NCBI GenBank assembly: GCA_017503005.1
Contig: JAFVTW010000009.1
Coordinates: 1 to 64,000 of the forward strand
Direction of reading: 5' to 3'
Length of the DNA stretch: 64,000 bases
DNA from: Clostridia bacterium
GTDB taxonomy: Bacteria > Bacillota > Clostridia > Christensenellales > UBA1242
Part shown: in pieces, positions 1 to 8,576 of the stretch
Numbering within the stretch: position 1 is the stretch's first letter
How the letters are laid out: the number at the start of each line of letters is the position of its first letter
Position numbers and translations under genes: made by a program
Notes under the pieces: model-generated
The model's database searches: none
Told to the model about the DNA's origin: nothing
What the model saw: only the letters and a program-made list of their open reading frames with translations

Positions 1-585
1 ATACTTAATATTTTCCATCTGCTCACTCCAAGTAGAAGAGCCACCGTGCCCACTATAGCACACATAGAATTTTAGGTCTTTTAACACCTGTAAAGTATCT
101 AACATATCTTCCCTACTAGATGTAGGCAAGTCCGTCCTTCCTATAGTACCATCAAATAATGTGTCCCCAGCTATCAAAATATCATTTGTCACATAGCACA
201 TACTATCATCACTATGGCCAGGACCGTGTATGCACTTCACATCAAATCCACCTACACTTACAACGGCTTCGGTCTTTAGCGAATGATAACAGCCAGTAGG
301 AATTTTGACATCGCCTATCATATATGATAGAGTGTGTTTTTCGTCTATAAGTTCTTCATCATACAAGTAAACATTGCAGCCAAATTCTTTCACATAATCA
401 TTCAAAAAAAATATATGGTCAAAGTGTAAATGGGTCAAAAATATAGCTTTTACTTCTAAACCTTTTACAGCTCTAATCACCCTTTCTAATTCTGCACCGG
501 CATCAAATATAATAGCCTCATTGTTCTCTATAACAATATGGGTATTTGAACCTAGTATATCACTTTCGATTGTCTTAATTTCCAT
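1..585 (-). CDS. Metallo-beta-lactamase-fold hydrolase (partial, C-terminus cut by window edge)
   Basis: This reading frame starts at ATG 585 behind an AGAGGTG ribosome site and is still open at position 1, giving 195 codons without a stop. The zinc-binding motif THLHFDH lies at residues 51-57, and later metal ligands fit GPGHSDDS, AGDTLFDG and the C-terminal GHGG. This is the glyoxalase-II/YcbL-like branch of the metallo-beta-lactamase fold: a cytoplasmic zinc hydrolase, often annotated as hydroxyacylglutathione hydrolase-like although anaerobic Firmicutes often lack glutathione. Family members are about 200-210 residues, so only a few residues are missing. The substrate cannot be told from sequence. 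Confidence 0.9.
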   Translation of the reverse strand, partial: MEIKTIESDILGSNTHIVIENNEAIIFDAGAELERVIRAVKGLEVKAIFLTHLHFDHIFFLNDYVKEFGCNVYLYDEELIDEKHTLSYMIGDVKIPTGCYHSLKTEAVVSVGGFDVKCIHGPGHSDDSMCYVTNDILIAGDTLFDGTIGRTDLPTSSREDMLDTLQVLKDLKFYVCYSGHGGSSTWSEQMENIKY

Positions 586-703
586 ATACACCTCTTACAT
601 AAATATTCTAACAAATACACAAACTAAATCAAAAACAAATCACAAAATTTCTACATTATAATACAAATTTAAATCAAAAATTTTTAAAATATGTCAAAAA
701 TAT

Positions 704-729
704 TTAACTTAAATTCAATTTTAAGTTAA
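704..729. repeat. Inverted repeat upstream of the small membrane-protein gene
   Basis: Two perfect 10-base arms, TTAACTTAAA and TTTAAGTTAA, are separated by six bases and lie 34 bases before the ATG of the small membrane protein. There is no T-run directly after it, so it looks more like an operator or 5' hairpin than a terminator. Confidence 0.5.
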
Positions 730-762
730 TATATTAGTAATAATAAAAAAGGAGAAAGTATT

Positions 763-984
763 ATGGCTAAAAAATCAGATTACTTTGGACTAGGTTACCT
801 TATTAGTGTAATCCTTGCTATTATCCCTGTAACTGCATGGATTTGCGGTGCTGTTACAAGATTTAGCGAAGGCAAAATTGTTGCAGCTTTAATCAGATTA
901 ATCTTCGGTTTCACAATTGTATGGATTGTAGACTTAATTATGATGATTACAAGCAAACATATTTGGCGCCTACTTAATATCTAA
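763..984 (+). CDS. Small two-helix membrane protein
   Basis: This 73-residue protein has a short charged N-terminus (MAKKSDYFG) and two hydrophobic helices at about residues 9-32 and 42-63, joined by a short loop containing FSEGK. It ends in a basic/aromatic tail. A strong AAAAGGAG site precedes the ATG and an intrinsic terminator follows it directly, so it is a monocistronic gene. It lies divergent from the metallo-beta-lactamase gene. I do not recognise the family; similar small YqaE/TM2-like proteins exist, but no diagnostic motif is visible. Confidence 0.75.
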   Translation: MAKKSDYFGLGYLISVILAIIPVTAWICGAVTRFSEGKIVAALIRLIFGFTIVWIVDLIMMITSKHIWRLLNI

Positions 985-993
985 TGTAAAAAT

Positions 994-1018
994 CACCCTG
1001 AGTTTCAGGGTGTTTTTT
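994..1018 (+). terminator. Intrinsic terminator after the small membrane-protein gene
   Basis: Arms CACCCTGA and TCAGGGTG with a 3-base loop are followed by six T residues on the plus strand. Confidence 0.9.
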
Positions 1019-1037
1019 CATGTCCAAATACAAACAA

Positions 1038-1067
1038 AAAAAACACTCTAATTTTAAGAGTGTTTTT
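1038..1067 (-). terminator. Intrinsic terminator of the rpsF-ssb-rpsR operon
   Basis: A CACTCT/AGAGTG stem extended by flanking A and T runs lies 11 bases beyond the rpsR stop. The symmetry makes it usable on both strands. Confidence 0.85.
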
Positions 1068-1077
1068 GTTTTATAAA

Positions 1078-1359
1078 TTATTCACCAACATATGGAATTA
1101 AAGCCATAAATCTAGCTCTTTTGATAGCTACGGTTAATTCTCTTTGATGTTTTGCACATGTGCCTGTTTGTCTTCTAGGAACAATTTTGCCTTTTTCTGT
1201 GATATATCTACGAAGTTTATTGATGTCTTTGTAATCAATATATTCAGATTTTTCTGCACAAAAACTGCAAACTTTTTTTCTAGAAGTTTTCTTAAAGCGC
1301 TTTGGTGCAGCAGCAACTTTTTCTTCTGTTGCAACAACTTCGATTTTTTCTTCGCTCAT
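1078..1359 (-). CDS. rpsR: 30S ribosomal protein S18
   Basis: This 93-residue S18 binds the platform of the small ribosomal subunit together with S6. The conserved core runs from about residue 30 ([15 protein letters not shown]) through [15 protein letters not shown] to the C-terminal [11 protein letters not shown] 25-residue Glu/Lys/Ala-rich N-terminal extension is present, as in several Firmicutes. It retains CxxC-type cysteines, so it is the zinc-binding C+ form at least in part. It is the last gene of rpsF-ssb-rpsR, 31 bases after ssb, and ends at a terminator. Confidence 0.97.
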   Translation of the reverse strand: MSEEKIEVVATEEKVAAAPKRFKKTSRKKVCSFCAEKSEYIDYKDINKLRRYITEKGKIVPRRQTGTCAKHQRELTVAIKRARFMALIPYVGE

Positions 1360-1390
1360 TTTAAAACTCCTTATAATACTATTTAATTAA

Positions 1391-1786
1391 TTAGAAAGGA
1401 AGGTCTGTATCATCGATAGGTTCTAACTTTGTTACTTCTTCGTCTTTCTTTGGTTCAAAACCATCGCTGTTTTTGGTGCTGATGAATTCTACTTCTTCAG
1501 CTACAACTTCTGTAACATATCTCTTTGATCCGTCTGGAGCATCGTATGCTCTGCTTTGAAGTGTACCAACTACAGCAGCTTTGCTACCTTTCTTCAAAAA
1601 TTTGTGGCAGTTTTCAGCCAAAGCTCTCCAAACTACTACATTGATAAAATCAGCTTCTCTTTCGCCACTAGCATTTGTGTAACGACGAGTTACAGCTAGA
1701 GCAAAACGGCATACTGATACACCATTTGTTGTTGTAGAGATTTCAGGGTCTTTGGTTAAATTACCGATTAAAATAACTTTATTCAT
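1391..1786 (-). CDS. ssb: Single-stranded DNA-binding protein
   Basis: This 131-residue OB-fold protein coats single-stranded DNA in replication and repair. It begins MNKVILIGNLTKDPE, has the conserved VCRFALAV and DFINVVVWR strands of the OB fold, and ends in the acidic tip DDTDLPF that recruits partner proteins. The spacer between core and tip is short (about 20 residues). It lies between rpsF and rpsR, the usual bacterial arrangement, and shares their promoter upstream of rpsF. Confidence 0.97.
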   Translation of the reverse strand: MNKVILIGNLTKDPEISTTTNGVSVCRFALAVTRRYTNASGEREADFINVVVWRALAENCHKFLKKGSKAAVVGTLQSRAYDAPDGSKRYVTEVVAEEVEFISTKNSDGFEPKKDEEVTKLEPIDDTDLPF

Positions 1787-1811
1787 AATTTTATCCTTAA
1801 AATTAAATTAA

Positions 1812-2099
1812 TTATGCTTCTTTCTTTAAGCACAAGCTTCTCATAACAGCTTCGTCAATGTTCATAAGATCATTGATTCTCTTTGGTAAAGATGGTTCTG
1901 CATCAAATTCGAATAATACATAGAAACCTTCTTTCTTGTAGTTGATAGGGTAAGCTAATTTTTTAACACCCCATTTATTGATACCTACAAGTTTGCCATT
2001 TTCATTTTCGATAAGATCTGTATATTTTTTTACAACAGCTTCTTTATCTTCATCAGTAAGAGTAGCAGAGAAAATGGTTAGCATTTCGTATCTGTTCAT
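1812..2099 (-). CDS. rpsF: 30S ribosomal protein S6
   Basis: This 95-residue S6 begins NRYEMLTIFSATL and has the conserved GVKKLAYPINYKKEGFYVL segment. It pairs with S18 on the 30S platform. An AAGGAGG site stands just before the ATG. It is the first gene of the rpsF-ssb-rpsR operon. The leader between the promoter (2180-2208) and the start is about 70 nt and holds a hairpin, consistent with, but not proof of, the S6:S18 autoregulation known in many bacteria. Confidence 0.97.
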   Translation of the reverse strand: MNRYEMLTIFSATLTDEDKEAVVKKYTDLIENENGKLVGINKWGVKKLAYPINYKKEGFYVLFEFDAEPSLPKRINDLMNIDEAVMRSLCLKKEA

Positions 2100-2148
2100 A
2101 AATTACCTCCTTATGGTCTATTCGGCTTTTTTACAAAAGCAAGTTGGC

Positions 2149-2208
2149 AATTAATATCAATCGTATTAATTACGGTGCTATTATAACAAATATATTTACA
2201 ATTATCAA
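2149..2208 (-). promoter_or_regulatory. Sigma-A promoter and structured leader of rpsF-ssb-rpsR
   Basis: On the minus strand TTGATA (2203-2208) and TATAAT (2180-2185) are spaced by exactly 17 bases. The transcript then holds an 8-bp AATTAATA/TATTAATT hairpin (2149-2171), flanked by ACCG before it and, further on, AGCCGAATAG. S6:S18 is known to bind CCG-containing leader motifs; whether either CCG here is the site is inference. Confidence 0.8.
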
Positions 2209-2244
2209 GCATAAATTTTATTTTATTTACTATTAATATATATA

Positions 2245-2273
2245 CAAAAAAGAGACTACTATATATAGTCTCT
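2245..2273 (-). terminator. Intrinsic terminator of the gerA operon
   Basis: Arms AGAGACTA and TAGTCTCT with a 7-base loop are followed on the minus strand by six T residues. The stem starts 3 bases after the gerAC stop codon. Confidence 0.9.
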
Positions 2274-2275
2274 AT

Positions 2276-3595
2276 TTATATCTTGCCTTCTATATCAAAA
2301 TCACAAGTAAAAACAATATGTTTTAGATAATCATCTGGATTGTCTAGACCACTCAAAAATTTCTTCCACGATTTGTTGTAGAACTTATAAAAATAGTTGT
2401 ACACACCCAAAAAGTCAGTGTTGGTATCCTTTGCCAACTCCACCACCACCGATATTTGACGAGAAAGTTGTCGTTCTAACTCTGCCCGAATATTGCCTAC
2501 CACATAGTCTTTGACCACTGTCATATTGTCTATACTTATATTGTCCATTACCACTTCTTCCAACTTCACTATAAGGTCTAGTCCAAAATTAAATACTGGC
2601 ACATCGCCTAGAAACATTCCTGTATTTTTGTTTCTTTTGTCAAAGATTTCAAACAACAATGTGGCATCACTAAATCCTTCGCCTGTCACACCCGACACTC
2701 TAATGTGTCCCTTTCTAGTATTAGGGTTTATTAGATTAAAATCATACATTTGGTTGGTGTCCAAAACTGCCTTGATTTGACCGTTTTTTACCACAACACC
2801 TTGACCATTGTTCTTTATAATTTTTTCTGCTCTACCACTAGCACTTTGTTCTTTTCCGCCACCAGAACCTCCAATAGAACTTGTAGATTGTCCCCCACTA
2901 CTTTGCTGATTGTTGCTACCACTTTGCTGATTGTTACCACTGTTTTGTTCTGTATCTCCACCAGTAGTTTGAGCTTCGGCGACCTTGCTATCTCCTTCGT
3001 TTAGCACAGGCAATATACTAGCACTGGGTTTAGTAAAATATTTTTCGTAAAAAGTATCAATATTTGCCTCTTCGCCCAATGTATACTCATTGTTTACTAA
3101 TAGTATTTTGCTAAGCGACACAGCCCTTACACCTTTTTGTTCGGCACTAGTTTCTAGCACAGACCTAGCTTCCTTGTCTGCAACTATGATATTAGCATTT
3201 GATGTAAGATTGTTTGTCCTTACAAAAAAGTCTAAGTACTTAGTTACATTATCTTTAAACAGTTCTTTATTTAACACCACAGCATCACAGTGAGCAAGAC
3301 CAGGCATTTTGCCTATAAGAATACTCAAATTTGTAAATGCTGTAGATACATCTTCACCTAGTACACATACTGTTTTTACTGTACCATCTGTACCACCACC
3401 ACCCGATGCACCACTATTAGGCACTACAATATTTGCACTAAGCAGAATATTTTCTTCTTGCAAATCTAGTCCTATAGCTGTAACCACAGCAACTTTGTCT
3501 GTTTCAGCTTTTTGTATAAGCGATAGTGGTGCCAGCACAAACAAAAATACTATCAGCATAACAAACAGCTTTCGTTTTTTGATATACTCTATCAT
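2276..3595 (-). CDS. gerAC: Spore germinant receptor subunit C (GerAC family)
   Basis: This 439-residue protein is the third subunit of a Ger(x) nutrient receptor in the spore inner membrane. A hydrophobic segment at residues 10-26 is followed by the family signature KVAVVTAIGLD, and the C-terminal half (about 280-430) carries the Ger(x)C domain. Two features are odd. There is no lipobox cysteine after the hydrophobic segment (LSLIQKAET), so it may be anchored by an uncleaved helix rather than lipid. There is also a Gly/Ser/Gln-rich insert of about 45 residues in the middle. The ATG overlaps the gerAB stop (ATGA), so translation is probably coupled. Confidence 0.9.
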   Translation of the reverse strand: MIEYIKKRKLFVMLIVFLFVLAPLSLIQKAETDKVAVVTAIGLDLQEENILLSANIVVPNSGASGGGGTDGTVKTVCVLGEDVSTAFTNLSILIGKMPGLAHCDAVVLNKELFKDNVTKYLDFFVRTNNLTSNANIIVADKEARSVLETSAEQKGVRAVSLSKILLVNNEYTLGEEANIDTFYEKYFTKPSASILPVLNEGDSKVAEAQTTGGDTEQNSGNNQQSGSNNQQSSGGQSTSSIGGSGGGKEQSASGRAEKIIKNNGQGVVVKNGQIKAVLDTNQMYDFNLINPNTRKGHIRVSGVTGEGFSDATLLFEIFDKRNKNTGMFLGDVPVFNFGLDLIVKLEEVVMDNISIDNMTVVKDYVVGNIRAELERQLSRQISVVVELAKDTNTDFLGVYNYFYKFYNKSWKKFLSGLDNPDDYLKHIVFTCDFDIEGKI

Positions 3596-4785
3596 CTTTC
3601 ACCTGCTTTTACACTTGTATATTTTTGGTCAGCAGTTACACCTGTGATACCCGTCAGCTGATACTTAACTATACTACGATTAAACACCGAAACAAGCGAC
3701 ATTTTTCTACTTTTGCCAGTTTTTATAGACGACCAAATATATACCACCAACAGCAACAGTTGTATACTCAAATCTGTAATAATAAAAGGCAAACTAATCA
3801 CTATATTGATAGCTCTAATTAAGTTAAGATATAGTAACGACACCGTCAGCAACAATAGCCCTACCACAATAGCCATTACCACTACTTTGCTCTTGATATT
3901 CAGTGCTTCTCTCATAAGTTTAGCAGAGCTTAGAAAAAACAATCCCACCTGCAAAAACAATATAACCAACCAAAACAATATATTTATCCAGTTGATACTA
4001 CCGGTAAGAGTATTGATACTGGTATACAACAAGACTTCACTTAGTGCCAAAGAATGATTAAGTCCTGTGTCGCCAAAAATAGCAGAAAATACCACACAAA
4101 ATCCTACAATAAGCACATCTGTAATTATAAGCCATTTAGATATTTTACTAATAGAATTCTCCCTAAACTCTACCCTACCCATAAGAGTAAGCAATACCAA
4201 ATAATCCCCGAAAGTGAACGAACAAAAAAACACACCTTTCCATATACCCAAAGAACCATTTTCTAGTAATGGTAATAAGTTGGTAAAATCAGCCTGAGTG
4301 GCAGGAATAACTACAGACACCACCATAGCTACAACTATCAGCCATACAAAAAACTGCATAGCCCTACCATATGCTCTAAAATTTTTGAGAACGATAAATC
4401 CCACAAAAACAAGCAAAGGTATCACATATATAATCCACTGAATATCGTTAAATAATGTTTCGTTAAAGTAATTATGGATTTCTTTAACTACAAGCACACC
4501 TTTTATAAATAGATGTATACACATAAACATTGTAAGAACTACTGCAACTACCTTACCCATTGCTCTAGATACAAACTGAAAAAAAGTAACATTAGGATTG
4601 TTCTTCATTACCCTAAGCACTATAGAGCACAACACAAAGTCAATAACCAGCCCTATAGCTACTGAAATGTAAATGTCGCTATAAGCATACTTTGCAAATA
4701 GTGCAGGAAACACCAAAAAGTTTAGACCGATAGTCGCTACACACAACAAAAGTGCACACTGAAAATCATTTATCTTCCTAACCAT
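3592..4785 (-). CDS. gerAB: Spore germinant receptor subunit B (GerAB/GrkB family, APC-type)
   Basis: This is a polytopic membrane protein of about 397 residues with around ten hydrophobic helices, in the amino-acid/polyamine/organocation-transporter-like family that senses germinants. It starts KINDFQCALLLCVATIG. ATG at 4785 shares its A with the gerAA stop (TGATG) and has AGGAG nine bases upstream, so it is preferred over the TTG one codon earlier. It lies in the classic order gerAA-AB-AC with overlapping junctions. Confidence 0.92.
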   Translation of the reverse strand: MVRKINDFQCALLLCVATIGLNFLVFPALFAKYAYSDIYISVAIGLVIDFVLCSIVLRVMKNNPNVTFFQFVSRAMGKVVAVVLTMFMCIHLFIKGVLVVKEIHNYFNETLFNDIQWIIYVIPLLVFVGFIVLKNFRAYGRAMQFFVWLIVVAMVVSVVIPATQADFTNLLPLLENGSLGIWKGVFFCSFTFGDYLVLLTLMGRVEFRENSISKISKWLIITDVLIVGFCVVFSAIFGDTGLNHSLALSEVLLYTSINTLTGSINWINILFWLVILFLQVGLFFLSSAKLMREALNIKSKVVVMAIVVGLLLLTVSLLYLNLIRAINIVISLPFIITDLSIQLLLLVVYIWSSIKTGKSRKMSLVSVFNRSIVKYQLTGITGVTADQKYTSVKAGER

Positions 4786-6227
4786 CAATCCATTCTCCTT
4801 CTATTTTTGTTGTATACACTCTTTGGTCTATGTCGCATTTGTGTAAGTGGAACTTTCAATACAGAATCTTTCAAGTCCTCTTTGATGATAGGAGCAAACG
4901 GAGCTAGGTATGGCGATCTATAGTTGTCATAGTCACACAAATACACAACAAAAAATAGTCCCAACACTATAATTCCATAAAATCCCAGTGCAGCACCAAC
5001 TATAGTAAACATTACCCTCAATAGGCTTAGCTGATTAGCCTGGTCCGGAATTGTATATAGTGTAATACCACTAAGTGCCACTATCATTACTGCAGGTGAA
5101 GAGATAAGCCCAGCCTTGACAGCTGTGTCACCCAAAATTAAAGCACCCACTACCGAAAGTGCAATTCCTAAATACTCTGGCATTCGAAGGCTGGCTTCGT
5201 ACAATATTTCAAACAATACCAGTACAAACAAAATCTCAGTCACGGGTGTAAGTGGCAAACCTTGTGTAGAATTTATGATAGTAACCAAAAAAGAAAGTGG
5301 TACTGCCTTGTAGTGAAACATCTGCATAGCTATATATAGTCCTGGTAGCAGTGCAGTTATAAAACAACTAGCTATCCTAAGCACTCTCACAAAGCTAGCA
5401 TGAGAACTATCTTTGTAGTAGTCGTCTGCCGATTGAAAATCTTCTAATAGTACAAACGGCAGTGTAAGTGCTAGTGGCGATCCATCGACCAAAACTACCA
5501 CTCTACCTTCTAACATTTTGGCACAAGCAATGTCTGGTTTTTCGGTATTACCTATTTGCTTAAACATACTAACCTTGTGTGGTTTTAAAAATTCTGCCAA
5601 ATAGTAGCTATCAATTACACCATCAATTTTTATACTTTTTAATTTGTTTACAATTTGTTTAACTATAGTCTTGTCTGCAATATTTTTTAGATACATTACA
5701 CACACATCGGTAGTAGTCATTTCACCTATAGTCAGCATCTGTGTCTCTAGCTTGTCAGTAGCAAAAATTTTTCTAATAATGGCAATGTTTGTTTTTATAT
5801 TTTCATTGAAACCTTCTCTAGGTCCTTTAAGCACAGCACTAGTAGGTGGCTCACTCAAACTTCGCTCTTTGGGACTATCTAATTCTAGAATGTATGACAA
5901 GCTTTGCCCGTCAAAAATCAGCACTACTTTACCCTTTGCAATCTGGCTAATAACACTATCAAAATCGTCATCTTTCTTTGTTTCAGGAAAAGAAATTACA
6001 TTATCTAAAATACTATCAACAGTACACTTGTACCCACTTCGACCAACAATTTGCATAGGTTTTATGACATAATCTGCTAGTTGTTGCACATTAACCAAAC
6101 CTTTTATATAAATTATGGCTACCCTATACCTGCCACAATCAAACACCTTAGATATCACATCTGGACTAAATGAGAATGCTGATTTTATATTTGAAATGTT
6201 AACTTGGAGTGAATTTACTAGCTTCAT
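4785..6227 (-). CDS. gerAA: Spore germinant receptor subunit A (GerAA family)
   Basis: This is a protein of about 480 residues with a cytoplasmic N-terminal half and about five membrane helices between residues 290 and 440. The family signature SEPPTSAVLKGPREGFNE is seen around residues 125-145, followed by NIAIIRK. Start choice: the frame opens at GTG 6242, but AGGTGG (6239-6244) overlaps that codon, so ATG 6227, 11 bases downstream of AGGTGG, is the likelier start. GerAA forms the oligomeric channel of the receptor. The upstream sequence carries a good sigma-G-like promoter, fitting expression in the forespore. Confidence 0.92.
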   Translation of the reverse strand: MKLVNSLQVNISNIKSAFSFSPDVISKVFDCGRYRVAIIYIKGLVNVQQLADYVIKPMQIVGRSGYKCTVDSILDNVISFPETKKDDDFDSVISQIAKGKVVLIFDGQSLSYILELDSPKERSLSEPPTSAVLKGPREGFNENIKTNIAIIRKIFATDKLETQMLTIGEMTTTDVCVMYLKNIADKTIVKQIVNKLKSIKIDGVIDSYYLAEFLKPHKVSMFKQIGNTEKPDIACAKMLEGRVVVLVDGSPLALTLPFVLLEDFQSADDYYKDSSHASFVRVLRIASCFITALLPGLYIAMQMFHYKAVPLSFLVTIINSTQGLPLTPVTEILFVLVLFEILYEASLRMPEYLGIALSVVGALILGDTAVKAGLISSPAVMIVALSGITLYTIPDQANQLSLLRVMFTIVGAALGFYGIIVLGLFFVVYLCDYDNYRSPYLAPFAPIIKEDLKDSVLKVPLTQMRHRPKSVYNKNRRRMD

Positions 6228-6262
6228 AAAACACACAACCACCTATACAAAATATTTTGTAT

Positions 6263-6292
6263 TAGTGTGTGAAATTTACTCTTATTTATTCA
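6263..6292 (-). promoter_or_regulatory. Candidate sigma-G/sigma-F promoter of the gerA operon
   Basis: On the minus strand TGAATA (6287-6292) is followed after 17 bases by CACACTA (6263-6269). This differs at one position from the forespore sigma-G consensus CATACTA and has the expected -35. It lies 36 bases before the gerAA ATG and fits the known forespore expression of ger operons. Confidence 0.65.
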
Positions 6293-6314
6293 ATAGATAG
6301 CACTCCTCAAACAA

Positions 6315-6347
6315 CAAAAAAGTTAGAGCACACACTCTAACTTTTTT
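6315..6347 (-). terminator. Intrinsic terminator after the transglutaminase-like lipoprotein gene
   Basis: Arms AGTTAGAG and CTCTAACT with a 6-base loop carry A and T runs on both sides. It serves the minus-strand gene ending at 6367 and insulates it from gerA. Confidence 0.9.
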
Positions 6348-6366
6348 ATTTATTCTGTTTATAAGA

Positions 6367-8451
6367 TTATGCCACATTGCCTAAATTGATAAGTGAAATA
6401 TTGTATATAGAACCATACAGATTAGGTGCAACTATTTGCGATGTAACACCTACAAACAATATATTTGCATCTTCTATTCCACAAGCTTTCTTTACTGCTT
6501 TTGACTCAGTACTTGTTTGATTGTTGTGAATAGCTTCTTGTTCTTTGTTTATAGGCAAAGCAATATATTCACTACTAAATACAACTTCAAAACTTAGTTG
6601 ATTGTTCTCAAGCATAAATTCTACTAGGTCAGTAAATTCTTCTCTAGATTCAATTATAAAGTTTGCATAGCCGTCATAAGTTTGATTGTAATGATAATAG
6701 TAGTTTGTAGTAGCTGGCATAGATTTATCGAAATCTACATCTATAGGATAGTGTGTAGATGCGATAAAGCTATCGTTTACCAAGAAATATTTGTAACTTA
6801 AAAATTCTACAGCATTAAAGTCTAAAGCTTCACCACCATCAGTAAATGAACCTTCATCAGTTTTGGTTACACTCCAGGTGATATCTACTATATACCAGTC
6901 ATCACCTATCCTTACTTTGTTCCAAGCATGTAAACCTTTATACACACCATTTTTATATATCTTACCAGTAATTCTTACACAGTCTATTCCTTCCATATTA
7001 CACATCATAGAGAATGCTTTTGAGAACCCATCACACACTGATAGACCATCATCAAACACACCTTCTAGATAGAAACTTTTGAAGCTAGTAAAACTTACTC
7101 GGTCATCATTATGTTCTACAATTTCGTCATCGTATACTGTATTGTAGCAGATATAATCAAATATGCTTAGCACCTTTTCATAGTCTGTCATTTCGTCACT
7201 AATAATGTCTCTAAGCACATCTTTTGCATCGTTGTACAACTCTTCTGCTTTTGTATTTTCTTCTTCGAACATAGGAGTTGCCTTACTCTCTACAGCATGA
7301 TATAGTTGTTCACTAGTTTCAACAGGCAATAACAATGCTTGTTTGTCACTTACAAAATTGTTATAACTTACAGGACGGTCCTCTAAATCTACTCTTTCAT
7401 AATATGGTTTATCTAAAACATTTTGAGTTCTAGGAGCTGTCTTTTTGTTTGTAGGAAGTTTTGCACCAAAAGTAAAACTAATACCTATATCTTGTTTGGT
7501 AGGATTTGACACTTTTGTACCTGTAAAAGATGTGTCATAGTCGCAAGTTTCTACAAAGCTATAGCAAGCCACCTCTACGGCTTTTGATAAATGATACAAT
7601 GTAGTACCATTTAGGCTTGTAGTACCGTAGGTAGAAACTAATTGATTCATATAGTCTGTAGCCAAATATATCTCTACCGAATCTACTCTGTTGATAAATC
7701 CATAATAAACTATCTTGTTTAGTTCTTTTTGGCTACTAATATAATAGTCGCCCACATATCCATCTATAAAGAAGAATTTATTATTGTATGCAGGTTGACT
7801 AGTATTTGTGTTGTAATAATATTGTCTAGATAGTGTGTATTGTTCACCATCTTTTAAACCTACCCTTAGTACAACAATTTCGTCATTATTTACATATTCA
7901 CTAAAATCAAAAGCATTGATATCTGTTTCAAAAAATAATTGACCCAAATCGTTTGTGTATAATGATACAGCATATTTGGTAACACCCAAGATTGAGTTCC
8001 AGGTAATTACATTGTTTGTAATCTCTATTCCAGAAATCGCCGATAGTGCAGAATTGTTTACTGCAATAGAATCTTTAACCTCTAGACCATCACTATCTGG
8101 TTGATTTACATAGCTTACAGTATTGCTCTTTAGACTTCTATCGTAGCCCTCAGCACAAGCAATTACATAAAACTTATATATCTTTGTATCAGCATTTACC
8201 GTATCTGCAAAACCACAAAAATTCACATCTGCAGTTGCTGCAATAACTTCGTACAATTCGTTGTTTAGATAAACTTCGTACTTTTCGGCATTAGGTACAG
8301 CACTCCATCTTATCTTCTTCTCACTAGAATTTAGATAAATTGTAGGAGCTTTGAGTTCTGTTTTAAACCACTCACCAAACGAACAAGCTGTCATTACAAC
8401 TGTCGAGAAAAGAACCACTATTAAGCTAAACCATTTTTGTAATCGCTTCAT
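6367..8451 (-). CDS. Lipoprotein with Fn3-like repeats and a transglutaminase-like domain
   Basis: This secreted, lipid-anchored protein of about 694 residues starts at ATG 8451 (GGAGAC just upstream) rather than at the upstream in-frame ATG 8508. A signal peptide ends in the lipobox VVMTAC. Fn3-like repeats follow (for example IRWSAVPNAEKYEVYLNN), the same type as in the giant lipoprotein at 14928-25112. A transglutaminase/protease-like core then carries a plausible triad: Cys473 in GLSVCDGF, His508 in GLHAWNKV and Asp523 in VDITWS. Such domains cross-link or cleave proteins; in surface proteins of anaerobes the substrate is usually unknown. It is monocistronic, ending at a terminator. Confidence 0.85.
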   Translation of the reverse strand: MKRLQKWFSLIVVLFSTVVMTACSFGEWFKTELKAPTIYLNSSEKKIRWSAVPNAEKYEVYLNNELYEVIAATADVNFCGFADTVNADTKIYKFYVIACAEGYDRSLKSNTVSYVNQPDSDGLEVKDSIAVNNSALSAISGIEITNNVITWNSILGVTKYAVSLYTNDLGQLFFETDINAFDFSEYVNNDEIVVLRVGLKDGEQYTLSRQYYYNTNTSQPAYNNKFFFIDGYVGDYYISSQKELNKIVYYGFINRVDSVEIYLATDYMNQLVSTYGTTSLNGTTLYHLSKAVEVACYSFVETCDYDTSFTGTKVSNPTKQDIGISFTFGAKLPTNKKTAPRTQNVLDKPYYERVDLEDRPVSYNNFVSDKQALLLPVETSEQLYHAVESKATPMFEEENTKAEELYNDAKDVLRDIISDEMTDYEKVLSIFDYICYNTVYDDEIVEHNDDRVSFTSFKSFYLEGVFDDGLSVCDGFSKAFSMMCNMEGIDCVRITGKIYKNGVYKGLHAWNKVRIGDDWYIVDITWSVTKTDEGSFTDGGEALDFNAVEFLSYKYFLVNDSFIASTHYPIDVDFDKSMPATTNYYYHYNQTYDGYANFIIESREEFTDLVEFMLENNQLSFEVVFSSEYIALPINKEQEAIHNNQTSTESKAVKKACGIEDANILFVGVTSQIVAPNLYGSIYNISLINLGNVA

Positions 8452-8475
8452 TTTGTCTCCATGTATTTTAGAAAT

Positions 8476-8511
8476 AATTTGTGTAACTATATAAAAATAG
8501 CTACACAAATT
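8476..8511. repeat. Inverted repeat in the leader of the transglutaminase-like lipoprotein gene
   Basis: Arms AATTTGTGTA and TACACAAATT, extended by CTA/TAG across a mismatch, enclose a short A/T loop. It lies between the gene ending at 8577 and the ATG at 8451. No T-run follows on the minus strand, so a regulatory hairpin or operator is likelier than a terminator. Confidence 0.5.
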
Positions 8512-8576
8512 AAAATAATTAAAGGTTTAAATTTATTTGATTTATTTTAGTATATGTTTATTTTTATTTTTTAAAC

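Noticed and set aside
1134..1337. Second-frame ORF inside rpsR
   Set aside because: Frame shadow of rpsR with no separate signals.
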